This document shows positions 7,623-14,606 of a DNA stretch of 21,936 bases, in pieces (the first letter of the stretch is position 1; each line of letters begins with the position of its first letter). Location of the stretch: positions 1 to 21,936 of the forward strand of contig CAKSPP010000003.1 of assembly GCA_934481505.1 (NCBI GenBank), in the 5' to 3' direction. The position numbers were made by a program, and so were the translations under genes. The notes under the pieces were generated by a model that was not told where the DNA came from, made no database searches, and saw nothing but the letters and a program-made list of their open reading frames with translations. The DNA comes from an uncultured Eubacteriales bacterium. GTDB taxonomy: Bacteria > Bacillota > Clostridia > Oscillospirales > UBA644.

Positions 7623-9248
7623 TTATTCCGCCGAGATTATATAGTAATATACCGGCTGCAAACCGGGGATGATGTCAACTTCGCTGTCGGGAAGTTCGGC
7701 ACGGAGAATTTCAGCCATTTTTTCGGCTTCTTCCTCGCTCTCGTCTTCTCCGTAGAAAAGGCTTACCATTGTCTTTCCTTTGAGGTCGGAGGCGATAGCT
7801 TTCATACAGTCGGCTTTCGTATCGGTGACGTATCTTACCTTACCCTCGACCATTCCGAGAAGCTGTCCTTCCTTTATTTCGTTTCCGTCAAAGGTGGAGT
7901 TTCTTGCCGCGAAGGTCATCGAAGCTGTCGTTACCGCAGCCATTGCCTCTTTCATTGCGACCTTGTTTTTATCGAGATCGGCGGTTTCGTCAAACGCGAG
8001 AAGTGCGGAAACGCCCTGCGGAACAGACACGGTTTTGAGAACTACGACTTTTTTGCCTTCAACAAGTTCTTTTGTCTGTTTTGCCGCCATATAGATGTTT
8101 TTATTGTTCGGAAGAACGAAAACTATCTCTGCGGGAGTTTTGTTTATCGCCTTTAAGATATCGTCGGTTGAGGGGTTCATTGTCTGTCCGCCCTCGACTA
8201 TCATATCGACTCCGAGATCCTTGAACACCGCGTCAATACCCTCGCCCGCGGAAACAACGACAAAGCCGTATTTCTTTTCGGGAGCGGCGATAAGCGTTTC
8301 TTCGGAAGCAATGGACATGGCGGAATGCTGATTTTTCATATTCTCGATTTTGACCATGCTCAGGCTGCCGTATTTAAGACATTCGGTGATAACTTTACCG
8401 GGGTCGTTTGTGTGAACGTGGAATTTGAAAAAGTCTTCGTCGTCAACGAAAACGACGCTGTTTCCTATTCCGTTTATAAAGGACTGTATCGCGTCGACTG
8501 CGGACGGAGTGCAGTTTCTGTTTTTATCTACTATACATTCGGTGCAGTAGCTGAAAGTTATGTCGTCGTTATCAAACGCTCCGAAGTTTGCGGCTTCGGC
8601 GGTTTCGGAAGACGCGTCCTTTGCTTCGGCTTCGACGATTTTGCCCTCGCAAATAACGGATGCCATACCTTCAAGAATGGTCAAAAAGCCCTTGCCGCCT
8701 GCGTCGACGACATTCGCCTGTTTGAGAACGGGAAGAAGGTCGGGGGTTGTTTGAAGAGCGACTTCGGCTGCCGCGACAGCTTCCGTAAACAGCTCTTTAA
8801 GGTCGTTTCCGCCCTCTTTTATATATTCTTCCATTCTGTCTGCGGTGAGACGCATAACGGTAAGAATCGTTCCCTCGGTCGGAATTTTAACGGCTTTATA
8901 CGCCGAATCGACACCCATTCTGAAAGCTGCGGTAAGCTCTTTGCAGCCCGCTTCTCTCATATTCGTAAAGCCCTTGGAAAAGCCTCTGAAAAAGAGGGAA
9001 AGAATAACACCGGAATTTCCTCTTCCGCCGCGGACGAGAGCCATTGCGGTTTTAGCCGCGACTTCGCCGAGATCTCCCGAAAGGTTCGGAATTTCTTTTT
9101 TTGCGGAAGTCATCGTCATTCCCATATTCGTTCCGGTGTCTCCGTCGGGAACGGGAAAAACATTGAGACTGTTTATTTTTTCCTTTTTATTGTTGAGGTT
9201 ATTTGCCGCAGAAACCATCATATCCTTGTAGATATTTCCGTTTATCAT
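7623..9248 (-). CDS. fakA: fatty acid kinase catalytic subunit, DAK2/DegV-type (FakA/YloV-like)
   Basis: The 541-residue protein fits FakA, which phosphorylates FakB-bound fatty acids for phospholipid synthesis. The N-terminal DAK2 domain has NVFPVPDGDTGTNM (29-42, nucleotide/Mg binding), GGRGNSGVILS (74-84) and VVDAGGKGF (180-188). The middle domain has YCTEC (234-238) and FHVHTNDPG (276-284), which supply the likely zinc ligands. The C-terminal third is the DegV-like FakB-interaction domain ending IIPGLQPVYYY. Length matches the family. GAGGAG lies about 10 nt before the ATG. It sits 33 nt behind the asp23-like gene, the usual yloU-yloV pair. No FakB gene is in the window, so the carrier protein must be elsewhere. 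Confidence 0.9.
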   Translation of the reverse strand: MINGNIYKDMMVSAANNLNNKKEKINSLNVFPVPDGDTGTNMGMTMTSAKKEIPNLSGDLGEVAAKTAMALVRGGRGNSGVILSLFFRGFSKGFTNMREAGCKELTAAFRMGVDSAYKAVKIPTEGTILTVMRLTADRMEEYIKEGGNDLKELFTEAVAAAEVALQTTPDLLPVLKQANVVDAGGKGFLTILEGMASVICEGKIVEAEAKDASSETAEAANFGAFDNDDITFSYCTECIVDKNRNCTPSAVDAIQSFINGIGNSVVFVDDEDFFKFHVHTNDPGKVITECLKYGSLSMVKIENMKNQHSAMSIASEETLIAAPEKKYGFVVVSAGEGIDAVFKDLGVDMIVEGGQTMNPSTDDILKAINKTPAEIVFVLPNNKNIYMAAKQTKELVEGKKVVVLKTVSVPQGVSALLAFDETADLDKNKVAMKEAMAAVTTASMTFAARNSTFDGNEIKEGQLLGMVEGKVRYVTDTKADCMKAIASDLKGKTMVSLFYGEDESEEEAEKMAEILRAELPDSEVDIIPGLQPVYYYIISAE

Positions 9249-9281
9249 CTTTAAGATTCTCCTCTTTCTTTCTTCCGCAAA

Positions 9282-9632
9282 TTATTTCGTGCTGATACTG
9301 TCGACGAATACGTTTACGGTTTTTACGGTAAAGCCGGTTATCTGCTCGACCGTGTAGGTCACCTTATGGACGATGCTTTCGGTTATCGCGGGAATGTTTA
9401 TTCCGTAAGAGACCATTATATGAAGATCTATTGAAATTATATTTTCATCAAAAGTGACGTATATTCCCTTGTCGTAAGGGTTTCTCTTGAAAAGGCTCCA
9501 GAACTCTTCGGAAGCGTTTTTCGACTCCATTTCGACAATGCCGAAACAGTCTTTTGCGACATTCGCAACTATGCTTACTATAACGCTTTCGTCAACGGTG
9601 ATAACTCCGTTTTTGTTTTCTGTCTGCAACAT
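9282..9632 (-). CDS. Asp23/Gls24 family envelope stress protein (YloU-like)
   Basis: The 116-residue protein has the Asp23 pattern: GVITVDESVIVSIVANVAKDC near the N-terminus, an amphipathic centre with IDLHIMVSYGINIPAITESI, then VKTVNVFVDSIS at the end. Family members are small cytoplasmic proteins linked to envelope stress, some anchored at the membrane. No membrane anchor is seen here. It leads the operon with fakA, with CGGAG upstream of its ATG and the promoter at 9708-9736. The adjacency to fakA is conserved in Firmicutes and suggests a link with membrane lipid supply. Confidence 0.85.
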   Translation of the reverse strand: MLQTENKNGVITVDESVIVSIVANVAKDCFGIVEMESKNASEEFWSLFKRNPYDKGIYVTFDENIISIDLHIMVSYGINIPAITESIVHKVTYTVEQITGFTVKTVNVFVDSISTK

Positions 9633-9707
9633 ATCACTGCTCCGTTTCCGGGCCGCAAGGCCGCAATATTCGATAGATTCGATAGTAAAAATGGGCTATC
9701 TCAATAC

Positions 9708-9736
9708 ATTATACATCAGAGTACCTTTTTTTTCAA
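9708..9736 (-). promoter_or_regulatory. sigma-A promoter of the asp23-fakA operon
   Basis: On the minus strand TTGAAA (9731-9736) and TATAAT (9708-9713) are spaced 17 nt apart. The leader of about 70 nt contains a small GGCC-GCAA-GGCC hairpin at 9651-9662. Confidence 0.75.
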
Positions 9737-9817
9737 CCCTTTCGGTGTTTTTTTCAAAAAAATTCATACACAAGCCACATTATAATATTATTATTCATAT
9801 TAAATATCAAAAAAGTA

Positions 9818-9846
9818 TTGACAGCCGAGTGAAAATACTGTAAAAT
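9818..9846 (+). promoter_or_regulatory. sigma-A promoter of rny
   Basis: TTGACA (9818-9823) and TAAAAT (9841-9846) are separated by 17 nt. Transcription would begin around 9853, giving a leader of about 60 nt before the rny ATG. It is divergent from the asp23-fakA promoter, with about 80 nt of AT-rich DNA between them. Confidence 0.8.
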
Positions 9847-9855
9847 AGTATGGGT

Positions 9856-9887
9856 ATGCCTTATATCGATATAGTCGGGAAAGGCAT
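9856..9887 (+). other. leader hairpin upstream of rny
   Basis: ATGCCTT (9856-9862) pairs with AAGGCAT (9881-9887), enclosing the 10-bp palindrome ATATCGATAT (9863-9872). It occupies almost the start of the predicted transcript. It could stabilise the 5' end or be a site of autoregulation by RNase Y. No known riboswitch consensus is visible. Confidence 0.4.
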
Positions 9888-9914
9888 CTTGATATTATAG
9901 ATCGGAGGTGTCAC

Positions 9915-11474
9915 ATGGACACTATTTCATGGATTATCCTTGCGGCGGCTGTCGTCGTCGCAGTTGCAGCTTTTATCATCGGCAGAGTTGCCGGAGCAAA
10001 AGCCCAGAAGAAAAAAGACAGCACGACCCTCGGAACCGCCGAGGAAAGAGCCAAAAACATCGTAAACGAAGCACTTAAAACCCCAGAAACCAAGAAAAAA
10101 GAATCGCTCCTCGAAGCGAAAGAAGAAATTCACAGAAACAGAACCGAAGCGGAAAAAGAGATCCGCGAAAGAAGAAACGAAGTCCAGCGTCTCGAAAAGA
10201 GAATGATTCAGAAAGAGGACGCTCTCGACAAGAGAGCCGAGGGACTCGAACACAGAGAAAACATTCTTGAAGGCAAAATCAAAGAAGCGGACGAAAAGCT
10301 TGAAGAACTCGAAAAAGAAAAAGTCGTTCAGAGAGCAATGCTTGAAAAAATAAGCGGAATGAGTGCCGAACAGGCAAAAGATTACTTACTCGGAACCTTG
10401 AAAGACGAGCTCAAACACGAAAAAGCTCTCATGATAAAAGAGACCGAAGAAAGAACCAAGGAAGAAGCTGAGACTAAAGCAAGAGACATCATTTCCCTTG
10501 CAATTCAGAAATGTGCGTCCGACCATGTTTCCGAAACTACGGTTTCGGTAGTCGCTTTGCCGAACGACGAAATGAAAGGAAGAATTATCGGCCGCGAAGG
10601 AAGAAACATCAGAGCTCTCGAAAACCTTACGGGCGTCGACATTATAATCGACGACACACCCGAAACGATAACTCTTTCCTGCTTTGACATTTCAAGAAGA
10701 GAAGTCGCCCGTATCGCCCTCGAAAGACTTATTCAGGACGGAAGAATCCACCCGACAAGAGTCGGAGATATGGTTGAAAAGGCGAAAAAAGAAGTCGAAG
10801 CGGTCATGCGGAAAGAGGGCGAACGTGCGGTTTTCGAAACGGGCGTTCACGGAATAAACCCCGAACTTATGCGTCTTATCGGAAAACTGCATTACAGAAC
10901 CTCTTTCGGTCAGAACGTTCTCGACCACTCCATTGAAGTTTCTCATATCGCAGGCGTTCTCGCAGGCGAACTTCATATCGACGTAAACCTCGCAAAAAGA
11001 GCGGGGCTTCTCCACGATATAGGAAAAGCCCTCGACCAGGAAACCGAAGGCTCGCATATTTCGATAGGCGTCGACATCGCAAAGAAATATAAAGAAAACG
11101 AAAAAGTCATCCACGCCATCGAAGCTCACCACGGCGACGTTGAAGCAAAGACCGTTCTTGCCGCAATAATTCAGGCGGCCGACGCGATTTCCGCCGCACG
11201 TCCCGGAGCAAGACGCGAAGATATAGAAAACTACATCAAGCGTCTCGAAAGACTCGAAGAGCTTGCAAACAGCCATAAGGGCGTCGAAAGATCGTTCGCA
11301 ATTCAGGCAGGCCGCGAAATCAGAGTTATGGTTCGCCCCGAAGAGATAAGCGACGACGATATGGTTATCCTCGCACGCGATATCGCGAATAACATCGAAA
11401 ACGAGCTTGAATATCCCGGACAGATAAAAGTAAACGTCATAAGGGAAAGCAAAGCCGTCGAATACGCAAAATAA
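9915..11474 (+). CDS. rny: ribonuclease Y
   Basis: The 519-residue membrane-anchored endoribonuclease initiates mRNA decay in Firmicutes. Order of features: one N-terminal membrane helix (about 5-25), a long charged coiled coil (about 40-190, many Glu/Lys/Arg), a KH RNA-binding domain with GRIIGREGRNIRALE (222-236), and an HD phosphohydrolase domain with metal-binding HDIGK (367-371) and EAHHGD (403-408). Length matches B. subtilis RNase Y (520 residues). The ribosome binding site CGGAGG lies about 7 nt before the ATG. It is transcribed from its own promoter and closed by a strong terminator, so it is separate from the sporulation genes that follow. Confidence 0.96.
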   Translation: MDTISWIILAAAVVVAVAAFIIGRVAGAKAQKKKDSTTLGTAEERAKNIVNEALKTPETKKKESLLEAKEEIHRNRTEAEKEIRERRNEVQRLEKRMIQKEDALDKRAEGLEHRENILEGKIKEADEKLEELEKEKVVQRAMLEKISGMSAEQAKDYLLGTLKDELKHEKALMIKETEERTKEEAETKARDIISLAIQKCASDHVSETTVSVVALPNDEMKGRIIGREGRNIRALENLTGVDIIIDDTPETITLSCFDISRREVARIALERLIQDGRIHPTRVGDMVEKAKKEVEAVMRKEGERAVFETGVHGINPELMRLIGKLHYRTSFGQNVLDHSIEVSHIAGVLAGELHIDVNLAKRAGLLHDIGKALDQETEGSHISIGVDIAKKYKENEKVIHAIEAHHGDVEAKTVLAAIIQAADAISAARPGARREDIENYIKRLERLEELANSHKGVERSFAIQAGREIRVMVRPEEISDDDMVILARDIANNIENELEYPGQIKVNVIRESKAVEYAK

Positions 11475-11498
11475 TATTGACCGATTTTGTCGGCAAAT

Positions 11499-11530
11499 GA
11501 CCTCCGAAGTTTTATTCGGGGGTCTTTTTT
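11499..11530 (+). terminator. terminator after rny
   Basis: The stem GACCTCCGAA / TTCGGGGGTC (10 pairs including one G-U) with a 6-nt loop is followed by a run of T. It lies 25 nt after the rny stop and separates rny from spoIIGA. Confidence 0.88.
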
Positions 11531-11581
11531 TCTGCAAAAATTTCTTTTGCCGCCTGTTAAAATAAAAAGGAAGAAAGACGG

Positions 11582-12442
11582 GTGATTTCCTTGCAGAAAA
11601 CCGTCGTAATATATCTCGACGTGTTGCTTTTCGTCAACGCCGTTATAAACTTCACCGTTCTTTTTCTCACCTGCAAAATTGCCGGGGCAAAACTTTCAAA
11701 ACCGCGTCTCTTTTTCGCGACAGCCCTCTCTTCCCTTTACGGGCTTGTGGTCTGTCTTCCGAAGATGTCGTTTCTTCTGAATTTCTTTGCAAAAGCCGCG
11801 GTCGCCTGCCTCACGGTCTTTATCGCGTTTGATTTCAAGAGCAAAAAAATCTTCTTCAAACGGCTTGTGATTTTCGTTTTCGTTACATACGCCTACATCG
11901 GGCTTATAACCGCCGCACAGTGTCTTCCGTTTCTGAATTCGGCGTTTATCATGCAGAACGGCGAGATTTATTATAATCTGCCGCTGCCGTTTCTTATCGC
12001 CTCCGCCGCGGTGCTTTTTATGACATGGAACATCGTTTCCCGCTATTTTTCGAAAAAGATAAAAAGCGGAGACACGGTCGAATGTCGGGCGGTCGTTTTC
12101 GGGAACGAAAAGCATTTCAACGGCTTTTGCGACAGCGGAAATTTTCTAAGAGAACCGATTTCGGGGCTGCCCGTAGTTATCTGCAACATTTCCCTTTTCG
12201 ACGATCTGCTGCCGCCCTCAAATGACGGAGAAACAATTTTCGAAAGGCTTGAAAAAGACGAAAATTTCAAGAAAAGGCTTCGGGTAATTCCTTACAGAGG
12301 GGCTGAAAACAGAGGCGGCGTTATAACAGGGATACGCCCCGACACGTTTTTTGCGAACGGTAAAGAAAAAGAGGTTATCATCGCCTTTGACGGGGCTCTT
12401 TTTGCCGACGGAAAGGAATATGACGCAATACTCAATTTATAA
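11582..12442 (+). CDS. spoIIGA: sigma-E processing aspartic peptidase SpoIIGA
   Basis: The 286-residue protein has five hydrophobic membrane segments in residues 8-150 and a cytosolic C-terminal protease domain. The catalytic motif GFCDSGNFLREPISGLPV carries DSG (Asp184), the aspartyl-protease active site used as a dimer. SpoIIGA sits in the septal membrane and, when signalled by forespore SpoIIR, cleaves pro-sigma-E in the mother cell. The start is GTG at 11582 with AAGGAAG about 8 nt upstream. A TAAAAT at 11558-11563 could be a -10, but no clear -35 or Spo0A box is seen. sigE follows 12 nt after the stop, the classical spoIIG pair. Confidence 0.92.
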   Translation: MISLQKTVVIYLDVLLFVNAVINFTVLFLTCKIAGAKLSKPRLFFATALSSLYGLVVCLPKMSFLLNFFAKAAVACLTVFIAFDFKSKKIFFKRLVIFVFVTYAYIGLITAAQCLPFLNSAFIMQNGEIYYNLPLPFLIASAAVLFMTWNIVSRYFSKKIKSGDTVECRAVVFGNEKHFNGFCDSGNFLREPISGLPVVICNISLFDDLLPPSNDGETIFERLEKDENFKKRLRVIPYRGAENRGGVITGIRPDTFFANGKEKEVIIAFDGALFADGKEYDAILNL

Positions 12443-12454
12443 GGGAGTAAGAAA

Positions 12455-13174
12455 ATGAAAAACGGATTAAAGCTGATATTTGCACGATTTTTGATAAAAT
12501 TAAAGAAAATAAACTTTCTTGCCGACCCGCTGCTTTATATTAACGGCCCCGAAAAGCTGCCTCCGCCGCTGTCAAGCGACGAAGAACAGAAAATCTTTCT
12601 GCTGCTTACAAACGAGCCGGAAAGTGCAAAAAGAACGCTTATAGAGCATAATCTGCGGCTTGTCGTCTACATTGCGAAGAAATTCGAAAACACGGGCGTA
12701 CATATAGAAGACCTCATTTCGATAGGCACGATAGGGCTTATAAAAGCGGTGAACACCTTTTGCCCCGAAAAGAAGATAAAACTTGCGACTTATGCTTCAA
12801 GGTGCATTGAAAACGAAATTCTGATGTATCTTAGGAAGAATTCGAATATCAAAGCGGAGGTATCTCTCGAAGAACCTCTGAATACCGACTGGGACGGCAA
12901 CGAACTTTTACTTTCCGACGTTTTGGGCTCGGACGGCGACACCGTAGGGCAAAATCTCGAACACGAAGTCGAACACACGGCACTAAAAAACGCCGTGATG
13001 TCCCTTTCCAACAGGGAACGGGAAATTATGATTTTGAGGTTCGGGCTTATGGGCAACAGGGAATATACTCAAAAAGAAGTCGCCGATTTTCTCAATATTT
13101 CGCAGTCGTATATTTCAAGACTTGAAAAGAAAATACTGTCGAAATTGAAAACCGAGCTTGAAGAGATTGTTTAG
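12455..13174 (+). CDS. sigE: pro-sigma-E, mother-cell sporulation sigma factor
   Basis: The 239-residue sigma-70-family protein is close to B. subtilis SigE over the core. It has an N-terminal pro-sequence of about 28 basic and hydrophobic residues, then YINGPEKLPPPLS, corresponding to the processing site, sigma-2 region NLRLVVYIAKKFENTG, EDLISIGTIGLIKAVNTF and KLATYASRCIENEILMYLR, and sigma-4 region with LSNREREIMILRFGL and ISQSYISRLEKKIL (helix-turn-helix). The enzyme drives the early mother-cell sporulation regulon. GGGAG precedes the ATG. In many spore formers sigG is the next gene; here a repeat-rich non-coding segment follows instead. Confidence 0.97.
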   Translation: MKNGLKLIFARFLIKLKKINFLADPLLYINGPEKLPPPLSSDEEQKIFLLLTNEPESAKRTLIEHNLRLVVYIAKKFENTGVHIEDLISIGTIGLIKAVNTFCPEKKIKLATYASRCIENEILMYLRKNSNIKAEVSLEEPLNTDWDGNELLLSDVLGSDGDTVGQNLEHEVEHTALKNAVMSLSNREREIMILRFGLMGNREYTQKEVADFLNISQSYISRLEKKILSKLKTELEEIV

Positions 13175-13231
13175 ATAAAGGAGACTGTCACTCCGACTTT
13201 TCAGTAGCCTTTACGGGGAGAAACTCCCATT

Positions 13232-13291
13232 AAAATGAATGTTTCAAGCTCTCTTACAGGAGAGGTTTCACAGTAAAAATGAATGTTTCAA
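13232..13291 (+). repeat. 16-bp direct repeat in a ~44-bp tandem arrangement
   Basis: AAAATGAATGTTTCAA occurs at 13232-13247 and 13276-13291, a period of 44 bp. The sequence before each copy is also related (TTAC, then a GGAG-rich stretch, 13211-13231 and 13255-13275), so a larger unit was probably duplicated. Each copy contains the mini-hairpin TGAA/TTCA. AGGAGA at 13259-13264 can pair with TCTCCT at 13292-13297 followed by TTT, which may act as a weak terminator for sigE. Confidence 0.6.
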
Positions 13292-13303
13292 TCTCCTTTT
13301 ATT

Positions 13304-13399
13304 GCGGCACGGTCTTTCGCCACGGCGAAAGGGTCGCATAAACGGCAAAGGAAACCTTTGCCGTTTATGCGGACGCGGACAAAGTCCGCACCGTGCCGC
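13304..13399. other. four-way-junction (cloverleaf) palindromic element, 96 nt
   Basis: Four nested perfect stems fold the whole segment. P1 is GCGGCACGGT (13304-13313) with ACCGTGCCGC (13390-13399). P2 is CTTTCGC/GCGAAAG (13314-13331, CACG loop). P3 is a 17-bp stem (13335-13351 with 13355-13371, AAA loop). P4 is GCGGAC/GTCCGC (13375-13389, AAA loop). Only 3 nt link P2 to P3 and P3 to P4, and none link P1 to P2 or P4 to P1. Being self-complementary it folds equally on either strand. It lies between the convergent sigE and SPFH genes. It matches no RNA family I know; a palindromic repeat, excised-element footprint or structured RNA are all possible. The fold is clear; the role is unknown. Confidence 0.8.
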
Positions 13400-13406
13400 C
13401 CCACAA

Positions 13407-13444
13407 TACAAATAAAAGAAAAGACCTCCCCGAAGGGAGGTCTT
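13407..13444 (-). terminator. terminator of the SPFH gene
   Basis: The perfect 10-bp stem AAGACCTCCC/GGGAGGTCTT (13421-13444, 4-nt loop) is followed on the minus strand by TTTTCTTTTATTTG. It lies 9 nt past the SPFH stop codon. On the plus strand no T run follows beyond the stem. Confidence 0.88.
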
Positions 13445-13453
13445 AACCTTTAT

Positions 13454-14443
13454 TTAATCTTCAAATTTATCGTCGAAATTGTCTTCATTTTCGAAGCGTT
13501 CGCAGCACTCGTCTTTCTTTTCGGGAACGGGTTCTTCGGGAGCTTCGGTCGTATGGTTTCCGAGCCCTGTCGTTTCGGAGAAAAGAACGTTTGCTTTCGT
13601 CATATTTACAGCATCGGTCGGAACGATTATTTTTGCCGCCTTTCCGTCTGACATCGAAACGAGAGCTTCATACTTTTTAAGTTCGAGAACTGCGGCGTCG
13701 GGAGCTGCCTCTTTAAGAGCACGAAGTCCGTCGGCTTCCGCTTTTTTGGCAAGATAGATAGCTTTCGCTTCACCTTCCGCACGGGCAATTCTTGCGTCTC
13801 TTTCTCCCTCTGCGGCAAGTATCATCGCCTGTTTGTCGCCCTCTGCACGGGTGATAGCCGCGGCTTTATGTCCTTCTGCCTGCAAAAGCGTTTCGCGGCG
13901 GTCGCGTTCCGCTTTCATCTGTTTTTCCATTGAACGCTGGATTTCAGCCGGCGGAATTATGTTTTTAAGCTCGACGCGGCTTACCTTTATTCCCCATTGG
14001 TCGGTCGCCTCGTCGAGAATTTCGGTCATTTTGCCGTTTATCGTGTCTCTTGAAGTAAGAGTTCCGTCAAGTTCCATTTCACCGACGATATTACGCAAAG
14101 TCGTCGCCGCGAGGTTTTCGAGAGCTCCTATCGGATTTACCGCACCGTATGCGTAGAGTTTTGCGTCGAAAATTCTGAAATAAACGACGGTGTCTATCTG
14201 CATTGTTACGTTATCTTTCGTGATAACAGGCTGCGGCGGTGAATCGAGGACCTGTTCTTTGAGCGTTACCCTTTTCGCAATTCTTTCAAGAAACGGAACC
14301 TTGACATGAAGTCCCGCCGACCATGTGGTCTTATATTTTCCGAGAAATTCGGTGACGAATTCCGTCGCCTGCGGCACTATTCTTATGTTTGTAAAAATAA
14401 GAATAAGCACTATTACCGCAATGATTATCAAAGCAATTTCCAT
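13454..14443 (-). CDS. SPFH/stomatin-like membrane protein (QmcA/YbbK type)
   Basis: The 329-residue protein has one N-terminal membrane helix (about 2-18), an SPFH domain (about 20-190, with RIVPQATEFVTEFLGKYKTTW and LKNIIPPAEIQRSMEKQMKAER), and a coiled-coil region rich in repeated AEG (about 188-240). An acidic tail (295-329) contains a CC pair at 313-314. SPFH proteins form large ring or raft-like scaffolds in the membrane and often act with proteases or NfeD proteins. No NfeD partner is adjacent. It has its own promoter and terminator, so it is a monocistronic unit convergent with sigE. CGGAGG lies 8 nt before the ATG. Confidence 0.92.
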   Translation of the reverse strand: MEIALIIIAVIVLILIFTNIRIVPQATEFVTEFLGKYKTTWSAGLHVKVPFLERIAKRVTLKEQVLDSPPQPVITKDNVTMQIDTVVYFRIFDAKLYAYGAVNPIGALENLAATTLRNIVGEMELDGTLTSRDTINGKMTEILDEATDQWGIKVSRVELKNIIPPAEIQRSMEKQMKAERDRRETLLQAEGHKAAAITRAEGDKQAMILAAEGERDARIARAEGEAKAIYLAKKAEADGLRALKEAAPDAAVLELKKYEALVSMSDGKAAKIIVPTDAVNMTKANVLFSETTGLGNHTTEAPEEPVPEKKDECCERFENEDNFDDKFED

Positions 14444-14473
14444 GAATGTACCTCCGTAATGTTTTGTGGTTTA

Positions 14474-14502
14474 AGTATATACGAAAATAATATTAAAGTC
14501 AA
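14474..14502 (-). promoter_or_regulatory. sigma-A promoter of the SPFH gene
   Basis: Minus-strand TTGACT (14497-14502) and TATACT (14474-14479) are separated by 17 nt, followed by a short leader with CGGAGG. Confidence 0.8.
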
Positions 14503-14506
14503 TATA

Positions 14507-14543
14507 TATAAAAAGAAGACTGCGAAAAAATCACAGTCTTCTT
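14507..14543 (-). terminator. terminator of the GH2-like lipoprotein gene
   Basis: A 10-bp perfect stem (AAGAAGACTG 14513-14522 with CAGTCTTCTT 14534-14543) is followed on the minus strand by a T run. It lies about 65 nt past the stop at 14607. A second hairpin, GCAAAA/TTTTGC at 14567-14582, lies between the stop and the terminator. Confidence 0.82.
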
Positions 14544-14606
14544 CAATTCTGTTGACAAAAGGAATAGCAAAACTTGTTTTGCGATCCGGTCTTTTTTACT
14601 TTCCTT

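Noticed and set aside
8325..9254. 309-codon plus-strand frame opposite fakA
   Set aside because: fakA motifs fill the other strand, and this frame has no family similarity.
13283..13651. 122-codon plus-strand frame across the cloverleaf
   Set aside because: It reads through palindromic DNA and antisense to the SPFH gene; no support for translation.
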